Shown here in pieces: positions 22,838-31,465 of a stretch of 64,000 nt of DNA. The translations under genes and the position numbers were made by a program. Within the stretch, counting starts at the first letter, position 1. Every line of letters starts with the position of its first letter. The notes below the pieces were generated by a model. That model was given only the letters and a program-made list of their open reading frames with translations. It ran no database searches and was not told the origin of the DNA. Origin of the DNA: Paraburkholderia caffeinitolerans (GTDB taxonomy: Bacteria > Pseudomonadota > Gammaproteobacteria > Burkholderiales > Burkholderiaceae); contig NZ_CADIKL010000014.1 of the NCBI RefSeq assembly GCF_902859945.1, positions 105,614 to 169,613 of the forward strand, given 5' to 3'.

Positions 22838-23917
22838 ATGCCCCGTATTTCAAGAGTCGTTCCGTTTCTGCTGATTCCGCTTGCCGCCGCCCTCAGTGCG
22901 TGCTCGTCGCCCGCACCGTCGTTTCGGGACGACCAGCTGCTGAGCAACGCACCGAGCCCGTTCTCGCACGGCTTCAACTACGCCAGCACCGATGCCTGCG
23001 AGGCAGCGCGCCGCGCGCTGCTGAGCCAAGGCTACATGACGACGATGACGCGCAACGACACCGTCGACGCCACCAAGAATTTCCAGCCGTCGGTGGACCA
23101 GCACATCGCCGTGGAAGTGCACGTGGTGTGCACGCCCTCCGACGCCACGAACACGAGCATGCTGTACGTCAATGCCGTGCAGAACGGCTATGCGCTCAAG
23201 AAGAGCGCGACCTCGGCGAGCGTGGGGTTGTCGATTCTCGGCTCGGTCTCGCTGCCGATTCACTCGAACAGCGACGAAATGGTCAAGGTCTCGAGCGAGA
23301 CGGTCCAGTCGACCGAGTTCTACAAGCGCTTCTTCGATCTCGTGGGGCGCTATCTGGGCGGGATCGCGCGCAGCGAGCCGGTGCCGGGCGGCGATATCAA
23401 GGCCATGCCGCTGCAACTGGAGCCCAATCCGGCGATGGTGAACGCGGCGGCGCCGGGCGCTTCCACGGCGCCAGCAGCAGCGGCCGCTGCCGCAGCGGCT
23501 GCGGTGACTGGGGCGACGGTGCTGCATGCCTCTACCGTGCCGAGCTCAACGAACGCAATATCCGTGCAGGCAGCCACGCATGCGGCTGCGCCCGTTGCCG
23601 CTGCAAGCGGCGTACATGCGGTCTTCCCGGCATCGCCCGCCTCGGAGGCAACGCTGCTCACGCCGGTGCTGCCGGTGGCGGCATCGGCTGCCGCAGCGAC
23701 CGGTACGGCTGCCGTGCCGGCTTCAGCGGCTTCGTCGGCTGCGCTAGCTTCGGCAACGCCTGCGCACACGGCCGCGCAGCCCGCGACGGCATCGGCTGCT
23801 GCGGCTCCTGCACCCGCCAGCGGTGCCCAAAGCGCGACAGCGGCCTCGTCGGTGACGGCCAACGCCACCAGCGCCCCGATTTCGGCCTCGGCCCCAACGG
23901 CCGCCAAGGCACCCTGA
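22838..23917 (+). CDS. DUF2242 lipoprotein with Ala-rich tail
   Basis: The start at 22838 gives a classic lipoprotein signal (PRISRVVPFLLIPLAAALSAC, lipobox LSAC), so the 359-residue precursor would be lipidated. The conserved part (about residues 25-190) includes DACEAARRALLSQGYMTT, ATKNFQPSVDQHIAVEVHVVC and STEFYKRFFDLVGRYL, matching DUF2242 proteins of beta-proteobacteria. Residues from about 205 to the end are low-complexity Ala/Ser/Pro/Thr, likely an unstructured envelope-spanning tail. Function is unknown. An upstream ATG at 22784 would spoil the lipoprotein signal. Confidence 0.85.
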   Translation: MPRISRVVPFLLIPLAAALSACSSPAPSFRDDQLLSNAPSPFSHGFNYASTDACEAARRALLSQGYMTTMTRNDTVDATKNFQPSVDQHIAVEVHVVCTPSDATNTSMLYVNAVQNGYALKKSATSASVGLSILGSVSLPIHSNSDEMVKVSSETVQSTEFYKRFFDLVGRYLGGIARSEPVPGGDIKAMPLQLEPNPAMVNAAAPGASTAPAAAAAAAAAAVTGATVLHASTVPSSTNAISVQAATHAAAPVAAASGVHAVFPASPASEATLLTPVLPVAASAAAATGTAAVPASAASSAALASATPAHTAAQPATASAAAAPAPASGAQSATAASSVTANATSAPISASAPTAAKAP

Positions 23918-23926
23918 GCAGCCCAT

Positions 23927-23949
23927 CCGGACGCCTCCCCGGCGTCCGG
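23927..23949. terminator. Hairpin between convergent DUF2242 and lysE genes
   Basis: CCGGACGCC-TCCCC-GGCGTCCGG is a perfect 9-bp stem-loop with no U-tract on either side. Confidence 0.6.
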
Positions 23950-23993
23950 GCCGCAGCGCCAGAATCCAGCGGATCCGGCGGCTATCCGCGCGC

Positions 23994-24626
23994 CTAGCGC
24001 AGGCCCGCCATCATCGCCCCCATGCCCACCAGCATGCTGCCCATCAAGCGGTTAACCGCGCGCAGCCGCTTGGGCCGTTGCAGCACGTGACGCAGGCGGT
24101 GCGAAAACAGCGCCATCGACGCCACGCCGCCCGCGAACAGCAACGCAAACGTCGCCGCCAGCACGACATACTGCCGGTTCGCGCTCCACGCCGCATCCGC
24201 GCTGATGAACTGCGGAAAAAACGACGGAAAGAACAGCAAGGTCTTGGGATTGAGCCCCGAGGTGGCAAATCCGCGCCAGAACAGATCGCGCCGGGAAGTG
24301 AGCGCCGACTCCGCAGGCTCCGCGCCTGGCTCGCCCCCGAGCGTGCGGCTGCGCCACTGCTTGCAACCTAGCCAGACGAGATAGGCCGCGCCGGCCCAGC
24401 GCAGCACAGTAAGTGAATGCTCACTAATGAACAGCAGCGAATTCAGGCAAAGCGCCGTGAAGACGAGTTGCAGCAGCACCGCGAGCGTGCCGCCCCAGAC
24501 GCAAGGCAGCGCGCGACGCCAGCCGGCGTTGAGCGCATGGCTCATCGTGAGCACGTTGACGGGACCGGGGGTGTAGACGAGAACCAGCGCGGCGGCAAGA
24601 AACGACAAATACAGCTGGGGCGACAT
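23994..24626 (-). CDS. LysE/RhtB-family amino-acid exporter
   Basis: This 210-residue inner-membrane protein has about six helices. Its N-terminus (LYLSFLAAALVLVYTPGPVNVLTMSHALNAG) carries the TPGP-N motif of LysE/RhtB exporters, and GFATSGLNPKTLLFFPSFFPQFI is the second conserved block. These proteins export amino acids or analogues such as lysine, threonine or homoserine lactone. The gene is divergent from an lrp-type regulator, a common arrangement in which Lrp senses the exported amino acid. An unexplained terminator stands between its start and the lrp gene. Confidence 0.92.
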   Translation of the reverse strand: MSPQLYLSFLAAALVLVYTPGPVNVLTMSHALNAGWRRALPCVWGGTLAVLLQLVFTALCLNSLLFISEHSLTVLRWAGAAYLVWLGCKQWRSRTLGGEPGAEPAESALTSRRDLFWRGFATSGLNPKTLLFFPSFFPQFISADAAWSANRQYVVLAATFALLFAGGVASMALFSHRLRHVLQRPKRLRAVNRLMGSMLVGMGAMMAGLR

Positions 24627-24996
24627 TTCGGGAATTCAGGGTAGGCGTGGTGAGGGGGTGATGCGAAAGCGGGCAACAAAAAACCGCGCAACGGCGCGGT
24701 TTCAAATGCCATCTGCCCGATCGGACATTGCTGGCCGCGTGATGAACGCGCGCAACGCCCGATGGCCGCCGCAGGGTGCAGCGGAAACCGGCTCTGACGG
24801 TCCGCCGCGGCTTGTGGCTGCGGCGGCGCACCCCAACGCGGGGAGGTGGCCGCGTGGGTTGTGCCGGGCAAGAAGGCATGGAGAAAATATACCGGCAATG
24901 AGCCTGTAAAGGCTTCCTGTTTTCAGGCAAAAAACGCTCATTTCCGGAACATCCTTCCGCTAAAATTGCCATTCCCTGTAGAGAATTCCACCCGCC
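24627..24996. other. lysE/lrp divergent spacer with minus-strand terminator
   Basis: The region holds a strong minus-strand terminator (24676-24702) with a GC-rich, hairpin-forming stretch before it on that strand. It is a candidate lysE leader or small RNA. No credible gene is visible. Confidence 0.5.
24676..24702 (-). terminator. Terminator in the lysE leader region
   Basis: On the minus strand AAACCGCGC-CGTT-GCGCGGTTT is followed by TTT. The stem is a perfect 9 bp. It lies about 50 bp upstream of the lysE ATG, so it would end a transcript started in the lysE/lrp spacer. Confidence 0.75.
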
Positions 24997-25479
24997 ATGA
25001 GTACCCGCGAACGCCCGTCCAAACCGCTCGACAACCAGGACCGCAAGATCCTGCGCGCGCTCCAGCAGAACGCACGCCTTTCCAACGCCGAACTCGCGGA
25101 ACAAGTAGGCATGTCGACCACGGCATGCTGGAACCGCACGCGCCAGCTCGAAGCCGACGGCTACATCGACGGCTATGTCGCACTCGTGAACCAGCGCAAG
25201 CTGGGTTTCGCCGATATCGTGATTCTCGAAGTCACGCTCGACCGCCACGAAGACGACGCGCTCGCGCGCTTCGGCGCGGAGCTCGCGGCGCTACCCGAAG
25301 TGCTGGAGGCGTATCTCGTCTCCGGCGAATACGACTACTGGATCAAGGTGGCCGTGGATGGCACGGCGGGCTACGAGCGCTTCCTGCGCGAAAAGCTCTA
25401 TCGCATTTCGAGCATCCGCCATAGCCGCTCGATGTTCGCGCTGCGCTGCATGAAGGACGTGGCGTCGATGCAGGTGTGA
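24997..25479 (+). CDS. Lrp/AsnC-family transcriptional regulator
   Basis: It has 160 residues. The N-terminal helix-turn-helix (about 12-65; LDNQDRKILRALQQNARLSNAELAEQVGMSTTACWNRTRQLEADGYI) and the C-terminal RAM ligand domain (about 75-155; LPEVLEAYLVSGEYDYWIKVAVDGTAGYERFLREKLY) are complete. These proteins bind amino acids and act as dimers or octamers. It is divergent from the LysE-type exporter, its likely target. The islet of AT-richer DNA begins immediately after it. Confidence 0.93.
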   Translation: MSTRERPSKPLDNQDRKILRALQQNARLSNAELAEQVGMSTTACWNRTRQLEADGYIDGYVALVNQRKLGFADIVILEVTLDRHEDDALARFGAELAALPEVLEAYLVSGEYDYWIKVAVDGTAGYERFLREKLYRISSIRHSRSMFALRCMKDVASMQV

Positions 25480-25771
25480 GTCATGTTGGCCTCCACAGCA
25501 GTCGCGCCCATCCCGATGCATCGGTCGGCCTGTATAGGCTGCGAACTGACAACCGGTAAGGCAATCCCCCTTGACGGCGAAAAGGCTCATCGAGGTAGGC
25601 TTCGTTTTGGCGGAGGCAAATGAAGCGCTGATGAGGGCGGCCCGCTTGACTGTCGCTCCTGGAGGAACTGAGGCAGGCAGTTGCGGCATCCCGTAAACCG
25701 GGCTATGACGCAAACGCGTCCGCTTTGTACCGAAGTCACCGCCAAAGAACGTCCTGGGAGATAGAGACCGA

Positions 25772-26890
25772 ATGAAACCAACAAACGATATGCCCTTGTC
25801 CGAGGGCGAATATCGCAACACCCTCGGCGATGTGGTCGCACTGCTCGAACAGGGTCGACAGGCCGCGGCACGCAACGTCAATACGCTGATGACCGCGACG
25901 TATTGGCAAATCGGCCGTCGCATCGTCGAATCAGAGCAAGCTGGAGAGAATCGCGCGGCGTATGGACACGCGCTCCTGCAGCGCTTGTCCGCCGACCTCA
26001 CCAAAAGGTTCGGACGCGGCTTCGGGGTTGATAACCTGGAACTAATGCGTCTGCTCTTCCAGAACTATCCCCCGACAGTGATTTCCGAATCACCGATTCG
26101 GAATTTTTCGCTCCAGCATCTGGCCGAGGTCTTTCCGCTTTCATGGACGCATTACGTCTACCTGCTACGGCGCACGCGTTCGCCTGAAGAACGTCGCTTT
26201 TACGAAGCCGAGGCGTTGCGCGGCGGTTGGAGCGTGCGCCAGTTGGGTCGTCAAATTGACAGCCAGTTCTACACTCGCACGCTGATGTCTCAAAACAAGC
26301 GCGCGATGCTCGAAAAGGGCGGCATCGCGCAGCGCGGCGACTCCGTCACGCCCGAAGAAGCAATCAAGGACCCGTACGTTCTCGAATTCCTGGACTTGAA
26401 AGACGAATATTCCGAGACGCAGCTCGAAGAAGCACTGATCCATCGCCTCGAAGATTTTCTGCTCGAACTCGGCAGTGACTTCGCATTTGTGGGCCGCCAG
26501 CGACGCCTGCGAATCGGTGACAGTTGGTTTCGCGTCGACCTGTTGTTTTTTCATCGGCGCCTGCGATGCCTCGTCATCATCGATCTCAAGCTAACTGAAC
26601 TGAATCACGCGGATGTGGGCCAGATGCACATGTACTGCAACTACGCAAAGGAACAGTGGACACTTCCGGGCGAAAATCCACCGGTAGGGCTAATACTTTG
26701 TGCTCGAACCAATACCGCAGTCGCGCGATATGCCCTCGATGGCCTACCGAATAAGGTGCTCGCGGCCGAATATCATATGGTCCTTCCGGACGAAGAATTG
26801 CTTGCCCAAGAGTTAGCACGAACGCGCCGCGAATGGGAGGCCCGGCATGGCGCCCTCTCAAACTCCCAACGGATTGGTGACGAAGAGTGA
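25772..26890 (+). CDS. YhcG-family PD-(D/E)XK nuclease domain protein (DUF1016)
   Basis: The 372-residue protein has an N-terminal helical DUF1016 region (about 10-185; TATYWQIGRRIVESEQ, GRGFGVDNLELMRLLFQ, LSWTHYVYLLR) and a C-terminal nuclease domain (about 210-345). In the nuclease domain DSWFRVDLLFFHRRLRCLVIIDLKLTEL provides the Asp and the D-x-K active-site pair, followed by GQMHMYCNYAKEQWTLPGENPPVGLILC. YhcG proteins are mobile-region DNases often found with restriction or defence genes. DNA here is less GC-rich than the surroundings. Its partner, if any, is not in the window, and its biological role is unproven. Confidence 0.9.
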   Translation: MKPTNDMPLSEGEYRNTLGDVVALLEQGRQAAARNVNTLMTATYWQIGRRIVESEQAGENRAAYGHALLQRLSADLTKRFGRGFGVDNLELMRLLFQNYPPTVISESPIRNFSLQHLAEVFPLSWTHYVYLLRRTRSPEERRFYEAEALRGGWSVRQLGRQIDSQFYTRTLMSQNKRAMLEKGGIAQRGDSVTPEEAIKDPYVLEFLDLKDEYSETQLEEALIHRLEDFLLELGSDFAFVGRQRRLRIGDSWFRVDLLFFHRRLRCLVIIDLKLTELNHADVGQMHMYCNYAKEQWTLPGENPPVGLILCARTNTAVARYALDGLPNKVLAAEYHMVLPDEELLAQELARTRREWEARHGALSNSQRIGDEE

Positions 26891-27029
26891 CCGCAGGGGC
26901 GCGCTGTGCTCTGTATTGTCAAGCGCGGCCGACTGGCCCGACACGCTGCAACAGCAGCACTATGCCCTGCAAAACGCATGATCGCGATGCCTGCTTGTCG
27001 GACCGAGAAATACCCACGTCGCACGATAT

Positions 27030-27600
27030 CTACTCGATCTCCGGCTCTCTACTCAGATAAGGTCGAATGCGCGCCCATTCCAGGACTTTCAACTCTCGAT
27101 CGAGTTCGTCGAGTTCCTTCAATGTCACCATCGGATCAAACACCTCCTTAGTGGCAAACGTGTTGCGCTTTCGATCCGAGGGGTATCGATGTCGCTGATC
27201 CAATGTCGAATGGAAATTCTCCTGATCGTCCGGAAATAGGTCAAAATTTGTGCTGACGCCGAAGCGCGACGGGCCTTCGAAAGAAAACCTCAATTCGGGA
27301 TAAAGGCGACGATACTCCAGGAAGAGGTTGTTTAAGTCGTGGGTCATCGGTGCCGAGCCTTGCACTGAAACAGCGCCAATTGCCCCCTTCAAGAACAGTT
27401 CAACGCAGCGCGACTCGACGTGAAATGAAAGGAAAAGCGCTCTATCGGGCAAAGTGTTTTCCGACTCCTTCGGATTCTTTCATTAACTCCGCCAGCCAAT
27501 TTTTTACCTGGTTCGCAAAGCTTTCACTGTTCTCACCACTCGACACATTCCATCGCATCGTGCCATTTAGTTCGTCATCCGTATCAAATGCGCGAGGCAG
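27030..27600 (-). pseudogene. HEPN-like protein, apparently frameshifted and 5'-truncated
   Basis: The downstream frame (27030-27452) reads HVESRCVELFLKGAI then THDLNNLFLEYRRLYPE, the pattern of HEPN domains (aromatic-His, E-x-x-LK, THDL). It lacks a good start: only a TTG at 27452. A different frame upstream (about 27442-27600) reads AFDTDDELNGTMRW and FANQVKNWLAELMKES and stops with TAG at 27442-27444. Joining the frames restores a plausible HEPN N-terminus (GKHFAR then ALFLSFH). The 5' end is lost where the TetR gene begins. DNA is AT-richer than the flanks. Alternatively these are two short overlapping genes. Confidence 0.5.
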
Positions 27601-27601
27601 C

Positions 27602-28318
27602 TTACTCGCCTGGCGAGCGCGCCCCGCTCGCGCGCAGGATCATCGTCACGACCTCTTCGGTCGTGGCCTCGAAGCTCGCGGCCGATAGCGCGCGCTTGCC
27701 CGCGAGCGCGCGAATCTGCGCCTCGAAATCGGCGTAATGCTGCGTGGTCGCCCAGATCATGAAGAGCAGCGTTTTGGGGTCCAGCGGCGCGAGCAGCCCC
27801 TCGTCGATCCAGCGCTCGATCAGTTGCACGCGCGACTCCATCCACGGCTTCACGCGCTTGAGCAGAATGTCATGCATGTGCGTGGCCCCGCTGATGATCT
27901 CGTTGGCCCACACTTTGGAGCCCAGCGGACGGCGTCGCGAAAGTTCCATCTTCGCGCGCACATAGCCGCCGATGGCGACCACCGGGTCGTCGCTCGCGTC
28001 GAAGGTGTCGGCGGCGGCGTTCCATTCCTCGAATACGTCGTCGAGCACGCGCCAATAGAGCGCGAGCTTGGTGGGGAAGTAGTAGTGCAGATTCGCCTTC
28101 GGCAAGCCGGCGCGCTCGGCGATCAACGCCGTGCTCGCGCCCTCGAAGCCCCGTTCCGCGAAAACCGCTTCCGCGCAGGTCAGCAGATGCGTTTCATTGG
28201 AGGCGCGAATCGACGCCTTGCGGCGCGGCTTGTGCGCCGCGTCAGCGTCGTCGCGCGCGCTCGCGCTGGTGCGCAACGCAAGATTCGCGGCTGGCGTGTT
28301 CGTGTCGTCGTCGCGCAT
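27602..28318 (-). CDS. TetR-family regulator of pyrimidine catabolism (RutR-like)
   Basis: Starting at the ATG at 28318 (MRDDDTNTPAAN) the protein has 238 residues. The N-terminal helix-turn-helix lies at about 45-90 (LLTCAEAVFAERGFEGASTALIAERAGLPKANLHYYFPTKLALYW), and the C-terminal RutR-type domain includes RPLGSKVWANEIISGATHMHDILLKRVKPWM. RutR of E. coli senses uracil and controls pyrimidine use. It is divergent from the reductive pyrimidine operon, with a palindrome in between, so I infer it controls that operon. An alternative upstream start at 28369 lacks conservation. Confidence 0.9.
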   Translation of the reverse strand: MRDDDTNTPAANLALRTSASARDDADAAHKPRRKASIRASNETHLLTCAEAVFAERGFEGASTALIAERAGLPKANLHYYFPTKLALYWRVLDDVFEEWNAAADTFDASDDPVVAIGGYVRAKMELSRRRPLGSKVWANEIISGATHMHDILLKRVKPWMESRVQLIERWIDEGLLAPLDPKTLLFMIWATTQHYADFEAQIRALAGKRALSAASFEATTEEVVTMILRASGARSPGE

Positions 28319-28538
28319 GGCGTTCGGTCCGCTTCGAGGATGGAAAGGCGTCGCGCACCTCATTCGCAACGCAACGCCGGTTTCATTGTAGTCACGGCCT
28401 ATGCTTTACGTGTGCACGCGCATGGCGAACCTTCGGGTAAACCTGCGCGCCGCCGATGCGCTTTCATGCAGTGCAACATCGATGGCACGCTTTTCGCTCG
28501 TAACACCGCATTGAATTCCCCAAGTTTATCGCCTACAA

Positions 28539-28556
28539 CCTGTCCAATCGGACAGG
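28539..28556. promoter_or_regulatory. Palindromic operator for the pyrimidine operon
   Basis: CCTGTCC-AATC-GGACAGG is a perfect 7-bp inverted repeat 23 bp upstream of the first catabolic gene's ATG. TetR/RutR proteins bind such palindromes; this one likely serves the divergent TetR gene. Confidence 0.7.
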
Positions 28557-28579
28557 ATTCGCAAAAGAGGAGAGCACGC

Positions 28580-29845
28580 ATGAACACCGTAAGCGAAGCT
28601 GCGTTGACCACCGCGATTCATGTGAACGGCCAGCGCCTCTGGGACAGCCTCATGGAGATGGCGAAGATCGGCGCGACCGCGAAAGGCGGCGTCTGCCGCC
28701 TCGCGCTCACCGATCTCGACAAGGCGGGCCGCGACCTCATCGTGAAGTGGGCGAAAGAAGCCGGCTGCACGGTGAGCGTCGATCAGATGGGCAATGTCTT
28801 CATGCGCCGCGCGGGCCGCAACAATGACCTGCCGCCCGTGATGACCGGCTCGCACGCCGATTCGCAGCCCACCGGCGGCCGCTTCGACGGCATCTACGGC
28901 GTGCTCGGCGGGCTGGAAGTCATCCGCTCGCTCAACGACCACGGCATTCAGACCGAACACCCCATCGAGACCGTAATCTGGACCAACGAGGAAGGCTCGC
29001 GTTTCGCGCCCGCGATGGTGGCGTCCGGCGTGTTCGCGGGCGTGTTCACGCTCGACTACGGTCTCTCGCGCAAGGACGTGGACGGCAAGACCATCGGCGA
29101 GGAATTGCAGCGCATCGGCTATGCGGGCGACCTGCCGTGCGGCGGGCGCAAGATTCACGCAGCGTTCGAACTGCACATCGAGCAGGGGCCGATACTCGAA
29201 GCGGAGAATAAAACCATCGGCGTGGTGACCGATGCCCAAGGCCAACGCTGGTACGAAGTCGTGCTCACGGGCCAGGAGGCGCACGCGGGCCCCACGCCCA
29301 TGCCGCGCCGCCGCGACGCGCTGCTCGGCGCATCGCGCGTGGTGCAGCTCGTGAACGAAATCGGCCTGCGCCATGCACCGCTTGCGTGCGCGACGGTCGG
29401 CATGATGCAGGTGCATCCGAACTCGCGCAACGTGATTCCGGGGCGCGTGTTCTTCACCATCGACTTTCGCCATCCGCAGGACGAGGTGCTCGCGAAAATG
29501 GACGCTGAGCTGCGCGAAGGCATCGCGAAGATCGCCGAGCAAGGCAAGCTCGAAACACAGCTCGAGCAGATTTTCTATTACGCGCCGGTGCCGTTCGACG
29601 CGGACTGCGTGAAGTCCGTGCGCGCGGCGGCGGAGCGCTTCGGCTATTCGAACCGCAATATCGTCTCCGGCGCGGGCCACGACGCGTGCTATCTCGCGAC
29701 GGTCGCGCCGACTTCGATGGTGTTCGTGCCGTGCATCGACGGCATCAGCCACAACGAGGTCGAGGACGCGACGCAGGAGTGGATCGAGGCGGGCGCGAAC
29801 GTGCTGCTGCACGCGATGCTCGAACGCGCGTCCGAGCCGGGTTGA
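28580..29845 (+). CDS. Zn-dependent N-carbamoyl-beta-alanine amidohydrolase (M20 family)
   Basis: This 421-residue protein starts at the ATG at 28580 after GAGGAGAGCACGC. Metal-site motifs of the amidase/hydantoinase-carbamoylase group are visible: TGSHADSQPTGGRFDGIYGVLGGLE, WTNEEGSRFAP, and LHIEQGPILE, plus GQEAHAGPTPM and the late GAGHDACYLA. Related enzymes hydrolyse N-carbamoyl-beta-alanine, N-carbamoyl-amino acids or allantoate. The context, with dihydropyrimidine dehydrogenase and dihydropyrimidinase downstream, favours beta-ureidopropionase, the last step that frees beta-alanine, CO2 and ammonia. Confidence 0.9.
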   Translation: MNTVSEAALTTAIHVNGQRLWDSLMEMAKIGATAKGGVCRLALTDLDKAGRDLIVKWAKEAGCTVSVDQMGNVFMRRAGRNNDLPPVMTGSHADSQPTGGRFDGIYGVLGGLEVIRSLNDHGIQTEHPIETVIWTNEEGSRFAPAMVASGVFAGVFTLDYGLSRKDVDGKTIGEELQRIGYAGDLPCGGRKIHAAFELHIEQGPILEAENKTIGVVTDAQGQRWYEVVLTGQEAHAGPTPMPRRRDALLGASRVVQLVNEIGLRHAPLACATVGMMQVHPNSRNVIPGRVFFTIDFRHPQDEVLAKMDAELREGIAKIAEQGKLETQLEQIFYYAPVPFDADCVKSVRAAAERFGYSNRNIVSGAGHDACYLATVAPTSMVFVPCIDGISHNEVEDATQEWIEAGANVLLHAMLERASEPG

Positions 29846-29984
29846 TGCCTCACGATTCGAAATAAGCAGTCCAAGCTAAGCGACCCAAGCGCCGCGCAGC
29901 GATTCCAGCATTTCCCCACGTACCGGCTGCGACGCCTCGCGCGCAGCCGGCGGGCCCGTGTTTTGCCTCGCAAGGAGCATCCGG

Positions 29985-31394
29985 ATGTCCCACTCGAACT
30001 CGCGTGCCGCCGCATCTGCATCTATTACGCAAAAGCAAGGCGTTGCTGCAGGACGCCTCAGCGCCGAGGCGCTCGGCTGCAATTTCGCCGATGTCGCCCC
30101 GCCCCTCTCCGCCGATGCCGCCGTCATCGCCGCCGACCGCTGCCACTACTGCTACGACGCGCCCTGCATCGCGGCCTGCCCCACCGGCATCGACATCCCG
30201 GGCTTCATCCGCAAGATCGGCAACGGCAACCTCAAAGGCGCGGCGCGCGACATCCTGAGCGCCAACCCGCTCGGCGGCATGTGTTCGCGCGTGTGTCCCA
30301 CCGAGATTCTGTGTGAAGGCGCCTGCGTGCGAAATCATCAGGATAGCGAACCAGTCCAGATCGGCGCGCTGCAGCGCCATGCCACCGATTTCCAGGTGGC
30401 GCGCGAGGCCCAGGGCGCGGCGCCGCTCTTCAAGCGCACGAGCGAGACCGGGCGGCGCGTGGCCGTGGTCGGCGCGGGTCCTGCGGGGCTCGCGTGCGCG
30501 CATGGGCTCGCCCTGGCCGGGCACACCGTGACGGTGTTCGACGCGCGCGGGAAGCCCGGCGGGCTCAACGAATATGGCATCGCCGCGTACAAGACTGTCG
30601 ACGATTTCGCCCAGCGCGAAGTCCAGTGGCTGCTCTCCATTGGCGGGATCGTGATCGAATCGGGCAAGCGGCTGGGCGGCGATCTCTCGCTCGACACGCT
30701 GCGCGAAACGTTCGATGCGGTGTTCATCGGCATCGGTTTGGGCGGCACGCAGGCGCTGCGCATCGAAGGCGAAGCGCTCGACGGCGTGCGCGACGCCGTG
30801 GAGTTCATCGCCGAACTGCGCCAGGCGCGCGACCTGGGCGCCTTGCCCACGGGCCGCCGCGTCGTGGTGATCGGCGGCGGCAACACCGCAATCGACGCCG
30901 CCGTGCAAAGCCGCAAGCTCGGCGCGGAGCACGTCACGCTCGCCTACCGGCGCGGCAGCGCGCACATGAGCGCCACGTGGGCCGAGCAGGAATTCGCGCG
31001 CACCGAGGGTGTAACGATCGTCGAGTGGCGCAAGCCGTTGCGGATTTTGGGTACGGGCCGTGTCGAGGCCGTCGAGTTCGAGCGCACGGCGCTCGACGCG
31101 AACGGCGTGCTGCAAGGCACCGGCGAGATCGAACGCATCGAGGCCGACATGGTGTTCAAGGCGATCGGCCAGAAGCTGCTGCCCGCGGGCTTCGAAGCGC
31201 TGCAATTGACCGAGGGCGGCGTGCGCATCGCCGTTGAGGCCGATGGCGCGACCTCGCTCGAAGGCGTCTGGGCCGGCGGCGATTGTGCGGGCCACGGCGC
31301 GACCGATCTCACCGTGCAGGCGGTGCAGGACGGCAAGCTCGCTGCGCGCGCGATCGACCGCTATCTCGCTGCGCAGGCGACGAAAGCGGCTTGA
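29985..31394 (+). CDS. preT: Dihydropyrimidine dehydrogenase, NADH-binding flavoprotein subunit
   Basis: The ATG at 29985 follows AAGGAG and gives 469 residues. An N-terminal [4Fe-4S]-type region carries CHYCYDAPCIAACPTGIDIPGFIRKI and CSRVCPTEILCEGACVR. Next come VVGAGPAGLACAHGLALAGH (FAD) and VVVIGGGNTAIDAA (NAD(P)H), and the C-terminus has GVWAGGDCAGHGATDLTVQAVQDGKLAA. Together with PreA it reduces uracil or thymine to the dihydropyrimidine. It lies 139 bp after the carbamoylase gene, with its own ribosome site, in the same operon. Confidence 0.95.
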   Translation: MSHSNSRAAASASITQKQGVAAGRLSAEALGCNFADVAPPLSADAAVIAADRCHYCYDAPCIAACPTGIDIPGFIRKIGNGNLKGAARDILSANPLGGMCSRVCPTEILCEGACVRNHQDSEPVQIGALQRHATDFQVAREAQGAAPLFKRTSETGRRVAVVGAGPAGLACAHGLALAGHTVTVFDARGKPGGLNEYGIAAYKTVDDFAQREVQWLLSIGGIVIESGKRLGGDLSLDTLRETFDAVFIGIGLGGTQALRIEGEALDGVRDAVEFIAELRQARDLGALPTGRRVVVIGGGNTAIDAAVQSRKLGAEHVTLAYRRGSAHMSATWAEQEFARTEGVTIVEWRKPLRILGTGRVEAVEFERTALDANGVLQGTGEIERIEADMVFKAIGQKLLPAGFEALQLTEGGVRIAVEADGATSLEGVWAGGDCAGHGATDLTVQAVQDGKLAARAIDRYLAAQATKAA

Positions 31395-31465
31395 GCGACG
31401 CAAGACGCGCGCACTCGACCGATCCATTTCGACAAAAACGAACGCCCTTCATTTGGAGCCGCATC

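Noticed and set aside
25571..25696. A 41-codon frame resembling the start of DUF1156 proteins
   Set aside because: Only a weak similarity and a TTG start; too short to list as a gene. It is mentioned with the islet finding.
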